NCBI GenBank assembly: GCA_964547015.1
Contig: CAZJKT010000001.1
Location: 1-64,000 of the forward strand
Length of the DNA: 64,000 bases
Origin: JAFGCN01 sp964547015
GTDB taxonomy: Archaea > Aenigmatarchaeota > Aenigmatarchaeia > QMZS01
Reading direction: 5' to 3'
Part shown: in pieces, positions 33,608 through 42,336 of the stretch
How the letters are laid out: each line of letters opens with the position of its first letter
How positions within the stretch are numbered: position 1 is the first letter of the stretch
Program-made: the position numbers and the translations under genes
The notes under the pieces: generated by a model
What the model saw: the letters and a program-made list of their open reading frames with translations, nothing else
What the model was told of the DNA's origin: nothing
Database searches by the model: none

Positions 33608-34099
33608 CTATTCTGTTCTTCCTGCCCCACTTCCTGTTGCGGGAGTCCTCTCCTCATTAAATTTGGTATTTTTTCCTATAATCAGAATTGCAATAACAAA
33701 ACCAAGCCCGGCGACAAGCAGAATATCCTCTGAGGAAATCCTGTTTCCTGAAGGGATAGGGAGGCTTGAGCCGAAAGCCAAAAAGACAACGAACAGGATT
33801 GCAATTGCAATAAGGGTCTGCCAGTCGTTTTTGGCAGTTCCCTTGAGGGCTTTTTTTAGGAAATGGATGCCAAAAACAAGGATTAGGATTGCCGCAAATA
33901 CCGGGCCCCATTCGCTTAGTATTGCGACATACCAAGGGGAAGACGCCGCAAAAGCCGCAAGGCCAATTGAAATAAGGAAATTTACCTGCTTTTGCTTCTC
34001 AAATATGTTGGCTATATTCAGGACGCCCAAAGTTACCGCAAAAGTCAGGGCAAAAGGGATTAAGAACTCGGCTAACCCGTAAGGCAAGTATAAGGCCAT
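33608..34099 (-). CDS. Membrane protein, unknown
   Basis: About 163 residues with five hydrophobic segments (for example FLIPFALTFAVTLGVLNIA and TLIAIAILFVVFLAFGS). I do not recognise the family. ATG 34099 (ATTTATG) is preferred; a longer reading would extend into the tRNA-Glu gene. It ends 7 nt from the convergent Pus10-like gene. A short polar C-terminus (KNTKFNEERTPATGSGAG) is probably cytosolic. Confidence 0.65.
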   Translation of the reverse strand: MALYLPYGLAEFLIPFALTFAVTLGVLNIANIFEKQKQVNFLISIGLAAFAASSPWYVAILSEWGPVFAAILILVFGIHFLKKALKGTAKNDWQTLIAIAILFVVFLAFGSSLPIPSGNRISSEDILLVAGLGFVIAILIIGKNTKFNEERTPATGSGAGRTE

Positions 34100-34126
34100 A
34101 AATTGTTTACCTTTTATTAATCTTAT

Positions 34127-34292
34127 GCCTCTGTAGTCTAGCTCGGCCAAGGATATCGGCCTCTCGAGAAGACTTTCTTTCCCGAAATAAAGTCCTCTAT
34201 GTCAAAGAAAGGGGGATTCGCGCTTCGCGCTTATAGCTCTACTTTTGGCTCGGAGATAGCCGAAGACCCGGGTTCAAATCCCGGCAGAGGCA
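34127..34292 (+). tRNA. tRNA-Glu(CUC) with an anticodon-loop intron
   Basis: The exons form GCCTCTG/CAGAGGC with A73, D stem GTCT/GGAT, anticodon arm TCGGC-CTCTCGA-GCCGA (anticodon CTC), and T arm CCGGG-TTCAAAT-CCCGG. A 91-nt intron sits at 37/38 (about 34167-34257). Its ends can pair (TCGAG/CTCGG), giving a bulge-helix-bulge-like splice site. It begins AGAAGACTTTCTTT and over its first 53 bases is 41/53 identical, without gaps, to the start of the tRNA-Trp intron. Confidence 0.9.
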
Positions 34293-34329
34293 TTTTAATT
34301 ATAACAGAATAAATAGGTATACCATATTC

Positions 34330-35022
34330 CTAAAGTGGGTGGTAATTCAGTAGTTTTTTCGCCTTCGAAAGGTTTACAGAATCCGAATCATCTGTTATGG
34401 TGAAGCACTCGTACCACAGTTCTCCTTTTGTTTCTATTGAGAGTTCTATTGCTTTAATTGCATTATCGATCTCTAAGGAAACGCTTTCAAGACACCATTT
34501 TTCTCCACGCTTTGGGCCTATGGGGCCTAACCTAAGGATTATTATCTGAATTTCTTTAGTCAGGCCGTAATTTGCAAGAATCTGCTCTGCAACAACTTTG
34601 CTCGTTGAGTAAAAAATGCAAGACTCATCACACTTCAGCCCCCCATTTAGCTGGGTCAGTATCGGACTTTTTTCGGATAAAGGAAGGCTGTAGGGCATAC
34701 CCTCTTCAAATCCATAATAGCTGGTAGAGCTCACATAAATCAGTTTTTTTACGCCGCATTCAAGAGCCGCTTGAGCGACATTAAAGGTTCCCTGACAATT
34801 TATCTTAAAATAATCGGGATAATTTCTCCCTTGGTAAGGCCCTCTTATTGCCGCAAGATGCACAACAACCTCGCACCCCCTCATAGATTCTTTAAGCTGC
34901 TCAAAATTAAGAATATCCTGATTATTTTTTAAATCATATTCGATTGCCTCGTGCTTATCTGAAAACTGGCGGACAAGCTCACCGCCAATAAACCCGGAAC
35001 TGCCTGTAATGAGTATCTTCAT
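34330..35022 (-). CDS. NAD-dependent epimerase/dehydratase
   Basis: A 230-residue extended-SDR protein: the Rossmann motif ITGSSGFIGGELV at the N-terminus, VVHLAAIRGP, the catalytic YSTSKVVAEQ (Tyr and Lys, about residues 139-143), and RLGPIGPKRG. It is shorter than most sugar-nucleotide epimerases (about 310 aa) because the C-terminal substrate domain is reduced. It is likely a sugar-nucleotide-modifying enzyme. Stand-alone gene. Confidence 0.82.
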   Translation of the reverse strand: MKILITGSSGFIGGELVRQFSDKHEAIEYDLKNNQDILNFEQLKESMRGCEVVVHLAAIRGPYQGRNYPDYFKINCQGTFNVAQAALECGVKKLIYVSSTSYYGFEEGMPYSLPLSEKSPILTQLNGGLKCDESCIFYSTSKVVAEQILANYGLTKEIQIIILRLGPIGPKRGEKWCLESVSLEIDNAIKAIELSIETKGELWYECFTITDDSDSVNLSKAKKLLNYHPL

Positions 35023-35093
35023 AAGATTAGATTGCAGGATAGTAAATAATAGGTTTTTCGGTTTCAGATATATTTTGGATTAATTCAATAATG

Positions 35094-35639
35094 TTATTTT
35101 GAGTAAATCGTGTGTCCAGAATGGGCTTGCTTTTCCCTTATTTTTTTAAGTCTCCATTTCGGAATAACCCCTTTATCCGCATCGTCATGATGATTTCCGC
35201 AAAGTAGAACTAGATTTGTTATTCGGTTATTTGATGGATTGCCGTCAATGTGATGTATCTTTAAATTGCCTTTTTTGCCACATTCCTGACATTTACCTCC
35301 TGCCATATCATATACCTTGTTCTTTGTCTTATCGGGAATTGGCAATCTTTTTTTCTTTCCTCTCTTCTTATCGGTATCCTTGAGAAAATCTAAGCCAAAT
35401 CGGCTTATTCCCGCAGCTATTTTTTCGAGTGTGGACAGAGTCTTTTCCCTAAACTCCGGCTCTTTGATACATCGATGGATTATGAGGACGGCCCCAATTA
35501 CCGCCAAAATACCTGCAATGTAGATTAATATATGATATTCCGGAGGAATAACAGTCCAAATAATGCAGCCTATAACAAATATCATCAACAATCCAACTAA
35601 TAATGGAAATATCTGTATTTTGTTTATTTGGTTAGCCAT
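35094..35639 (-). CDS. Membrane-anchored HNH endonuclease
   Basis: A 181-residue protein. Two hydrophobic segments at residues about 10-55 (FPLLVGLLMIFVIGCIIWTV and LIYIAGILAVIGAVLII) are followed by a basic linker (KKRGKKKRL). The C-terminal HNH domain has CQECGKKGNLKIHHIDGN, then SNNRITNLVLLCGNHHDD, with the two CxxC/C zinc sites and the HH-N-H catalytic set intact. An HNH nuclease tied to the membrane is unusual. It could be a defence effector or act on incoming DNA. No defence partner is adjacent. Confidence 0.85.
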   Translation of the reverse strand: MANQINKIQIFPLLVGLLMIFVIGCIIWTVIPPEYHILIYIAGILAVIGAVLIIHRCIKEPEFREKTLSTLEKIAAGISRFGLDFLKDTDKKRGKKKRLPIPDKTKNKVYDMAGGKCQECGKKGNLKIHHIDGNPSNNRITNLVLLCGNHHDDADKGVIPKWRLKKIREKQAHSGHTIYSK

Positions 35640-35716
35640 AAATTATATGTAAACTGCTTCTTTTTAAGGGATGCAGAGGCTTCCAGTATTCTATATATCC
35701 CCACACATCCAATATT

Positions 35717-36568
35717 ATGGCGCGCTCAGGAAAGGAAGAGAAGGTCTCAAAAAAATCAAAAAGGCCAAAAAAGGACACACTTGAAAAGCGAATTGATGAT
35801 TTTGGGGAGGAAGTTGAGGAATTGGGAGACCGGTTTGGAAGAAAAGCTGAAAAACTCTCCGAGGAAAAGCGCACATGGCTTCATAAGACCTTTGGCATTT
35901 TAGGCCCTCTTTTTTCAAGCATTCTCGGACTTATTTTTTTGGCGGCTTTTATCTGGCTTCTGGAGGCGGCGTACAACATAACGCGAGAGGCGATGATTTT
36001 GGGCATAAAGGCCTTTCTTTCCGAACATATGGGCCTTATTTTTGCCCTATTCTTGTTTTTCTCATACAGCTCTTATTTTGCTTGGGCATATCCCCGGGCG
36101 TATCGGCCTTTTTCCCCGGTTGTGACAGCCGCGTCAATTTATGTTGGGCTTTGGTTTGCCCTTCAGGTTATAAATGTTATCCTAAGCCATGAGAATATTG
36201 AGGTTTTAGGCCTTATTGCCGCCCCTCTTGAGGCAAACCTGAATATGATTTTTTGGGCAGTTCTTCTGGTAGGGTATATCTTCTATTTTTTTGGAGGGCC
36301 GGGCTCGAGCGAGAGACTGCCAAAAGTCCAGGCAAAATCTCCGCGCAATAAGGAATTCAAAAAAAGCAAAATTCAAAGGATTTATCGCTCAGGACAGGAC
36401 AAAGTTCTTGGAGGCGTCTGCGGGGGGATTGCCAATTATCTTGGCGTTGACCCCGTACTAATAAGGGTTATTCTGATTGTAGCTTTTTTTATTAATCCCT
36501 CTGTTTTAATTGCGTATATTATTGCCTGGATTATAGTTCCAAGAAACCCCGAGGATGAATGGGCCTGA
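35717..36568 (+). CDS. PspC-domain membrane protein
   Basis: A 283-residue protein. The N-terminus is highly charged (KKSKRPKKDTLEKRIDDFGE), followed by four membrane segments. At the C-terminus is a PspC domain (DKVLGGVCGGIANYLGVDPV, then a hydrophobic hairpin). PspC domains sense or buffer membrane stress. It is separated by 77 nt from the divergent HNH gene. The ATTATG start is typical. Confidence 0.87.
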   Translation: MARSGKEEKVSKKSKRPKKDTLEKRIDDFGEEVEELGDRFGRKAEKLSEEKRTWLHKTFGILGPLFSSILGLIFLAAFIWLLEAAYNITREAMILGIKAFLSEHMGLIFALFLFFSYSSYFAWAYPRAYRPFSPVVTAASIYVGLWFALQVINVILSHENIEVLGLIAAPLEANLNMIFWAVLLVGYIFYFFGGPGSSERLPKVQAKSPRNKEFKKSKIQRIYRSGQDKVLGGVCGGIANYLGVDPVLIRVILIVAFFINPSVLIAYIIAWIIVPRNPEDEWA

Positions 36569-36614
36569 ATTAATCCGGAGAATAAGCCGCTATTTCAATA
36601 CAGGGGATTAAATT

Positions 36615-37376
36615 ATGAAGCTGATTTCATGGAATGTAAACGGGATAAACTCTGCACTGGGCAAGGGCCTTCTTGACTTTATAAAAAAGGAGAATGCCGA
36701 TGTTTATTGCTTTCAGGAAACCAAGCGCTCGGCTGATACAATAGACCCTAAGATGCTTGGGATTGACGGGTATAAAGTTTTTTGGAACCCCGCAAAAAGG
36801 AAGGGCTACAGCGGAGTTATGTGCCTTTCAAAAATAAATCCGAAATCTGTCGCAAAGGGAATTGGGATTGAGGAGTTTGACAATGAAGGGAGGGTCCTGA
36901 CACTTGAATTTGAAAAGTTTTTTTTGCTGAATATATATTTCCCTAATGCAAAAAGGGAGCTTGTTCGCCTGAAAGGAAAGCTCAAATTCAATGAGGCTAT
37001 TTTAGCATACACAGAAAAGCTAAGAAAAAAAAAGCCGGTTGTTATTTGCGGAGACTTCAATGTCGCCCACAAGGAGATTGACCTAAAAAACCCAAAGTCA
37101 AACACAAAAACCGCAGGGTTTTCCCCTGAGGAGCGGGCATGGTTTACTAAGCTTCTTGAGGCGGGGTATATTGATACTTTTAGGCTGTTCAACAAGAGCC
37201 CCGAGCAGTACACCTGGTGGACTTACCGTTTCAAGGCAAGGGAGAGAAATATCGGCTGGCGAATAGACTACTTTGTTGTGTCAGGCGAACTGAAAGGTAA
37301 AGTTGCGTCAAGCGAAATACTTCCGGAAGTTTTTGGCTCAGACCATTGTCCTGTTAGGTTGGTTCTTTCTGATTAG
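36615..37376 (+). CDS. xth: Exodeoxyribonuclease III (AP endonuclease)
   Basis: A 253-residue exonuclease III: MKLISWNVNGINSALG, FQETKR (catalytic Glu), the Tyr/Asp/Asn core with GDFNVAH, and GSDHCPVRL at the end (Asp-His pair). It cuts at abasic sites in base excision repair, fitting with the OGG gene at 51685. Its stop codon overlaps the convergent rtcA by 4 nt. The start is AAATTATG. Confidence 0.94.
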   Translation: MKLISWNVNGINSALGKGLLDFIKKENADVYCFQETKRSADTIDPKMLGIDGYKVFWNPAKRKGYSGVMCLSKINPKSVAKGIGIEEFDNEGRVLTLEFEKFFLLNIYFPNAKRELVRLKGKLKFNEAILAYTEKLRKKKPVVICGDFNVAHKEIDLKNPKSNTKTAGFSPEERAWFTKLLEAGYIDTFRLFNKSPEQYTWWTYRFKARERNIGWRIDYFVVSGELKGKVASSEILPEVFGSDHCPVRLVLSD

Positions 37377-38389
37377 ATTATCGTTTTTATCTCAACCAAA
37401 TTCTCATTTTCCAAAACCTCAAACCTCTTCCCCAAAAACTGCTCAACTGCCCAGATGTTTGTTTTGGCGTGCATCGAAAGCTCTTTTACTGTGAAGCTTG
37501 AGTTTCCTTTAGCAATCGCCATAAAAGGAATTAGCTGGTCTGCCAGGCGGTAATCAACTGAGGCGCTCGATTCCAGATATTTTTTCAAATCAAGCGCTGC
37601 TTCTTCACCGACGGTTTCCGCTTTTTTGCCGATTTCACCTAAAGAATTTGCTCCTGAAATTGAGGGAATTGTCCAGAGCTCAATTGCGGTCCCTGCTGAT
37701 AGGGATGAGGCATATTCGGTTTTTATTTCTATTGGCAAGCCCAAATAACTCAGAACCTTTTCTGCCGCCTTTTTTTGCCTTTCAGCGACTTTTGCCCTTT
37801 GCAAGTTATCGGTTGCAATCGAGACTCCAAATATTTTTTCGGCTTTTTTCTCAAAGTTTGCCCCCTTGAGTTCTGATGGAAGAATTTCTGCGATTACTCT
37901 TGCTCCCCCCTTTGGATAAAAACCGTGCTTTTGGATTTCAATTTTTGCGCCAAAACCGAAATTTTTGACTGCGGGCAAAAATACCTTTTGAATGTAAGTG
38001 GCTGATGGCGCCCACTTGCCAAATGTCCCGCCTCCATTAATCTCAATTTTAAGGGGATTTTTTCGCCCGATTGAGGCAATAAAAATCGTCTGCAAAAGAA
38101 GCCCTATTGAGCCGGCGGTTTTTATTTCGCATTTTAGTTCGTCCTTTGAAATGTCGCCCGGGAAGAATTCAATTTCGCCCGAGCCGATTTCGCCTCCAGC
38201 AAGACGCCCTCCGCATAAATCCCTGATGGCAATAATCGCCGCCAGATGCTGGGCTTTTAATCCCGGGACTTTTCTTTTCGACCTGATGTTTGTGATTTTT
38301 ACCGGGTTTTTTGTGATGCAGGAGAGCGCAACGCATGTCCTTAATATCTGCCCTCCGCCTTCAAGGAAGCTTCCGTCAATATATATCAT
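37373..38389 (-). CDS. rtcA: RNA 3'-terminal phosphate cyclase
   Basis: A 338-residue protein of the RtcA family: IDGSFLEGGGQILRTCVAL at the start, NIRSKRKVPGLKAQHL, the insert and GGGTFGKWAPSATYI, and FYPKGGARV. RtcA converts RNA 3'-phosphates to 2',3'-cyclic phosphates in an ATP-dependent reaction. This could be relevant to tRNA exon repair in a genome with so many tRNA introns, but the link is only inference. RtcB is not in the window. Confidence 0.92.
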   Translation of the reverse strand: MIYIDGSFLEGGGQILRTCVALSCITKNPVKITNIRSKRKVPGLKAQHLAAIIAIRDLCGGRLAGGEIGSGEIEFFPGDISKDELKCEIKTAGSIGLLLQTIFIASIGRKNPLKIEINGGGTFGKWAPSATYIQKVFLPAVKNFGFGAKIEIQKHGFYPKGGARVIAEILPSELKGANFEKKAEKIFGVSIATDNLQRAKVAERQKKAAEKVLSYLGLPIEIKTEYASSLSAGTAIELWTIPSISGANSLGEIGKKAETVGEEAALDLKKYLESSASVDYRLADQLIPFMAIAKGNSSFTVKELSMHAKTNIWAVEQFLGKRFEVLENENLVEIKTII

Positions 38390-38465
38390 AAGAATTCTTG
38401 TTTTTCTAAAAAGCCTTTGGATATATGCTGAACTTGGCAGGGATTAAGTTATTTTTGGGTGTTTG

Positions 38466-39098
38466 CTATATTGCCGAAAGAACCGCCGAAACTCCGTCAA
38501 TCATGTACTGGGTTGCCATAAAGACGATAATCAGCCCCATCACGCGGACTACTACTTTTGTGCCAAGGTCGCCGAGAACCTTATGCATGACTTCAGAATT
38601 TGAGAGGACAATGTATGAGGCAAGCCCTGCAAGAAGGATTCCCAAAGCCAGAGTTAAGTATCCCGCGCTAACTCCAAGGCTTCCGGAAAAAAGAAATACC
38701 GTTGTTATTGCGCCGGGGCCTGCCATCAGGGGAATAGCAAGCGGCGTTATTGAGATGTCATCCATTCTCTGCGCAATATTTTTCTCTTTTTCGGTAAGCT
38801 CGCTTCCGGTGTACTTTCCGTAAATCATCTCCATTCCGATTACAAGCAGAAGCAGGCCTCCGCCAATCTTTATGGCGGTAAGGCTTATGTTAAAATACGC
38901 AAAAATCCAGCTTCCAAAAAATGCAAAAATAAGAAGCGCTGCTGAGGCTACCAAAACCGAAATTCTTGCAATCCTTATCCTTTCTTTTTTCGTGTTTGAT
39001 TTTGTAAGCGAGAGGTAAATCGGGGCTATTGCCACAGCATCCATGATTATGAAGAGCTGAAAGGCGAAAACCAAAATAGCAGAAATCATAGGCTCCAT
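38466..39098 (-). CDS. MarC-family (UPF0056) membrane protein
   Basis: A 210-residue protein with six membrane segments and the MarC signatures: MDAVAIAPIYLSLT at the N-terminus, GGGLLLLVIGMEMIYG and PLMAGPGAITTVFLF. Its role is not established, despite the 'multiple antibiotic resistance' name. It has its own promoter region (GGAGCCTATTAT at the start). Confidence 0.88.
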   Translation of the reverse strand: MEPMISAILVFAFQLFIIMDAVAIAPIYLSLTKSNTKKERIRIARISVLVASAALLIFAFFGSWIFAYFNISLTAIKIGGGLLLLVIGMEMIYGKYTGSELTEKEKNIAQRMDDISITPLAIPLMAGPGAITTVFLFSGSLGVSAGYLTLALGILLAGLASYIVLSNSEVMHKVLGDLGTKVVVRVMGLIIVFMATQYMIDGVSAVLSAI

Positions 39099-39188
39099 AA
39101 TAAGAAGGCTATTTTGATAAATATTCGGCTTGGAGTGAACCTCCTCTTGTCAAGATCAGGGTTAATTCAAGGACTAAATATCTAATTT

Positions 39189-39992
39189 ATGGAAATAAAG
39201 GAAATTCAGGTTAAGTCATGCCTGAACGAGAGCAAAATAACCGATTATGTGATTAACCCTTATACCGGCTGCCAGCATGGCTGCGCTTACTGCTATGCGA
39301 CTTTTATTAAGAGGTTTCAGCATATTGATTCTGAATGGGGAAAGTTTGTCTATGTGAAAAAGAATTGTCCTAAACTTCTGGAAAAGGAATTGGCGTCTTC
39401 AAATCCAGGCAATATCTGGCTTTCAAGCGTCACCGACTGCTATATGCCGCTAGAGGAAAAGTATGGCCTGACCCGGAAAATTCTTGAAATTCTAAATAAC
39501 TCGCCAAGGAAAAAAGACTTTCCTGTAGAGGTTCTCACAAAGTCGTCTCTGGTTAAGAGGGACTTTGATCTCATAAAATTGCTTGATGCTGAGCTTGGAA
39601 TTTCGATAAACACGCTTGACGAAAAAGTTTCAAGAATTCTTGAGCCATTGGCGTCCTCACCGCTTGAAAGGGTGCGGGCCTTAAAGGAGGCAAAAGAAAA
39701 GGGAATACAGGTCTACGCTTTCATATCGCCGGTTATGCCTGAGATTACGGATTTGGAAGAGATCTTTCGGGCATTGAGCTTTTGCGATTACGCCTATATA
39801 GAGCTATTGAATACAAGGAAGTATATTGTCGACCGCCTGATGCCTGTAATTGAGAGGGAATTTCCAAAACTTGTCGCTTCATTTAGGGGCTATATCGCAA
39901 ATCCTGCCGAATTCTACCTTAAAACCGAGTCGGAAGCAAAAGCACTTGAGAAGAAGTATGGGCTTAAGGTTAAGAAGATTATTTTTCATTGA
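39189..39992 (+). CDS. Radical SAM protein (SPL/Rv2578c-like)
   Basis: A 267-residue protein with the radical SAM Cys motif TGCQHGCAYCYA (CxxxCxYC, about residues 27-35) directly preceded by NPY, as in the spore-photoproduct-lyase-like and Rv2578c groups. The rest is a TIM-barrel-like sequence with SSVTDCYMPLE. Probable function is DNA or nucleotide modification chemistry; the substrate is unknown. It is followed by tRNA-Gly 8 nt downstream. An ATTTATG start with TAAATATC about 15 nt upstream. Confidence 0.88.
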   Translation: MEIKEIQVKSCLNESKITDYVINPYTGCQHGCAYCYATFIKRFQHIDSEWGKFVYVKKNCPKLLEKELASSNPGNIWLSSVTDCYMPLEEKYGLTRKILEILNNSPRKKDFPVEVLTKSSLVKRDFDLIKLLDAELGISINTLDEKVSRILEPLASSPLERVRALKEAKEKGIQVYAFISPVMPEITDLEEIFRALSFCDYAYIELLNTRKYIVDRLMPVIEREFPKLVASFRGYIANPAEFYLKTESEAKALEKKYGLKVKKIIFH

Positions 39993-40000
39993 TTATTTAT

Positions 40001-40100
40001 GCGGCCATAGTTTAGTGGCATGACTCTGGCTTCCCATGAAGCCTTTGGTAAGGGCTTACGGAAATAGCCAGCAACCCGGGTTCGAATCCCGGTGGCCGCA
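40001..40100 (+). tRNA. tRNA-Gly(CCC) with a 29-nt anticodon-loop intron
   Basis: The exons form GCGGCCA/TGGCCGC with A73, anticodon arm CTGGC-TTCCCA(A)-GCCAG and T arm CCGGG-TTCGAAT-CCCGG. The insertion TGAAGCCTTTGG plus AAGGGCTTACGGAAAT, 40037-40065, sits at 37/38 and contains AAGCC/GGGCTT pairing. It does not share the AAGACTTTC start of the other introns. Confidence 0.92.
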
Positions 40101-40228
40101 GCTATATTTTTGAAATTGTTTAGGGCATCTATTTGGCCGATTGCCCCTTATATGGTCTGACACAATTATAGGATTTTTCAAAAAGAGGCTAAGATAATGA
40201 TTATATACCCGGATTTTTAAAAAGTTAT

Positions 40229-40321
40229 ATGGAAGAGGAACACAAAGGGCTGCGCCTGACCCTTATAATATTTACCTTGATGGTCTTGGCGGTGGTGCTT
40301 TTTGCAGCCATATATTTTTAG
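40229..40321 (+). CDS. 30-residue single-pass membrane micropeptide
   Basis: A short reading frame MEEEHKGLRLTLIIFTLM continuing to VVLFAAIYF. An acidic/basic N-terminus is followed by one hydrophobic helix. It starts TTATATG, 25 nt after AT-rich TTATATACCC, which matches the leaderless pattern of this genome. Too short to assign. Real expression is unproven. Confidence 0.4.
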   Translation: MEEEHKGLRLTLIIFTLMVLAVVLFAAIYF

Positions 40322-40394
40322 GGGAAAATCTGTCTTGGGAGAATTTAGGTGAGAATTTGAATATCCTTTAGGTAAATTCTTTAGGGATTGATTT

Positions 40395-41548
40395 ATGAAT
40401 TTGAAGGACTATGCAAGGTTCACAGAAATCAACCTCGCATTTGCTTTCTCGGTGTATCTCATAAGCCCTGTCCTTGCCCCATATATTAAGGGAATGGGAT
40501 TTTCAAGCTTCCAGCTTGGGCTTATGTTCTCAATTACCCCATTTATCCTTATTTTTTCAGCACCGGTTGTAGGGAAGTTTTCGGATAGGGTTGGCCGGTC
40601 GGGATAATTGTATTGGGGATTATAGCGGAGATTATTGCGTTAATAATCTATATTTGCACAAATTCCTGGCAGGCGATTATTCTTGCAAGGGCGCTGGATG
40701 CCGTTGCGGCGGGAGCGGTTTCATTCACTCTTCTTGCAAGGCTTCAGGATGAACTAAAGGAAGGGTATAGGGGAAAATATGCGGGCATAAGCCTCAGCCT
40801 TGAGTCTTTTGGAAAAATTCTTGCCCCTGTCATGGGCGGAATTCTGGCGGACCGATTTTTTATTCAGGCTCCGTTTTATACAGCAATCCTTATTCTTCTT
40901 GTATTGGTATTGCTGGTGCCAAGAGAAAGCCGGCAAAGGATAGTCCCTTCAAAAAGCGACTTTAATCTATTCCAGAATATTCGTGAATTTCTCTCGCATA
41001 GAGAGCTTTTAGGGATGGGTATCCTTGGGGCGGTTATGCATGCCACAATGCCTGCAATAAGCATTTTTCTCCCGCTCTATATTGTAGGGGAGCTTGGGTT
41101 GGGGTACTCGCAGGTGGGCTATATTTATTTTGCAATGGGCATAACTCATCTTCTCCAGTTTGAGTTTGGAAAATGGGCCGACAAAAATCCCCGGCGGACT
41201 GTGATTATGGGAACGCTTCTGACCGGGGCATTGCTTGTCTTAATTTCCAAAGCCTCGGCATATTATCTTCTTCTTGCGCTTTTTTTTATAAAGGGAATAG
41301 GCAATAGCATGTGGAATATTTCGGCATGGACACTAATGTCAAATATCGGAGAGAAGGGAAAAAATGAGGGCGCAGTTATAGGGGCATACATATCCATTGC
41401 AAAGACGGGAGCTTTTATAAGCTTTATATTAAGCGGGCTTGTTGTCCAGTATTACGGCATAAGCGTGCTTTTTCTTGCAAACGGGATTCTTATAATCCTT
41501 GGGTCTCTGGTTGCCTGCCCGCTTCTGAGGGGAAATAGCCAAAGGTAA
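40395..41548 (+). pseudogene. MFS transporter interrupted by a frameshift
   Basis: Two adjacent frames together read as one MFS permease of about 385 residues. The first (40395-40607) encodes the first two membrane helices, ending in the conserved loop motif KFSDRVGRSG (typical DRxGRR/K). The second continues from about 40598 (GIIVLGIIAEIIALIIYIC) with the other helices. One base seems missing near 40598-40604, where CGGTCGGGATAATTG runs into a TAA. It may be a sequencing error or a real inactivation. The likely substrate is unknown. Confidence 0.8.
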
Positions 41549-41567
41549 ATATAATCAAAATTAGATT

Positions 41568-42305
41568 ATGGCCGATAAAAAAAGCATGCCTTCCGGGCAT
41601 TCTAAAAAATTGTCTTATTTGGCTTTATTTTTGGCTGCAGTAGCACTGCTTGCTTTGGTATATTCGGGGCTTAAAATGGACAGATACACAGACCTTCCGG
41701 CATGCGAGGACCTGTGCGGAGATGGAATCTGCCAGGAGATTGTTTGCAAAGCAGTGGGATGCCCTTGCCTCGAGACAAAAGAGTCCTGCCCAATAGATTG
41801 CATCCCTAAGAACTCCGGCAATTCAGTAGCCCCGCTCACTGAAGAAAAAAAGATTGTTGATATAACCTCCGAATCTTACGCTAAGGATGTAATGGAAAAA
41901 TATGTTAAGGGGATGTACTGCTACATGAATTACGGGGGACATAGCCAAGAGAGGCTGTCTTTTAGCGATGAAGGTGATGCAAAATTCTTTGCAACCTACC
42001 GCTTTGAGGTAGAGCCGGATTTGCTTGAGGGAAGGTATGATTTTGTGGAAGTCAACCTCACGGTAAGGTATGGGGTCGTTATTGGCGCTGATGTAGCTTA
42101 TAGAAAAGAGCCTTTTTGCGGAGCATCCACTCGGGGAGAATGCGCTTTTGATGATGATTGCAAAACAGGCGGGTGCTCGGGGCAGGTTTGCCAATCCGCA
42201 AAAGAAGCCTCGCTGATTACAACCTGCGAGTGGAAGGCGTGCTATAACAGCGCAAGATATAAGTTGTCCTGCAAGTGCGTTGATGGCGAATGCCTTTGGG
42301 CATAG
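41568..42305 (+). CDS. Membrane-anchored Cys-rich extracellular protein
   Basis: A 245-residue protein. A positively charged start and one hydrophobic anchor (YLALFLAAVALLALVYSGL) are followed by an external region with about 20 Cys in clusters (ACEDLCGDGICQEIVC, CPCLETKESCPIDC, CAFDDDCKTGGCSG, and CEWKACYN). The pattern resembles disulfide-rich extracellular repeats such as EGF-like or PF-type 'CxxDxxC' modules in archaeal surface proteins. Function unknown. It is directly downstream of the frameshifted MFS gene. Confidence 0.7.
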   Translation: MADKKSMPSGHSKKLSYLALFLAAVALLALVYSGLKMDRYTDLPACEDLCGDGICQEIVCKAVGCPCLETKESCPIDCIPKNSGNSVAPLTEEKKIVDITSESYAKDVMEKYVKGMYCYMNYGGHSQERLSFSDEGDAKFFATYRFEVEPDLLEGRYDFVEVNLTVRYGVVIGADVAYRKEPFCGASTRGECAFDDDCKTGGCSGQVCQSAKEASLITTCEWKACYNSARYKLSCKCVDGECLWA

Positions 42306-42336
42306 CAACATTAAAAAATAAACGGATTATTTCAGG

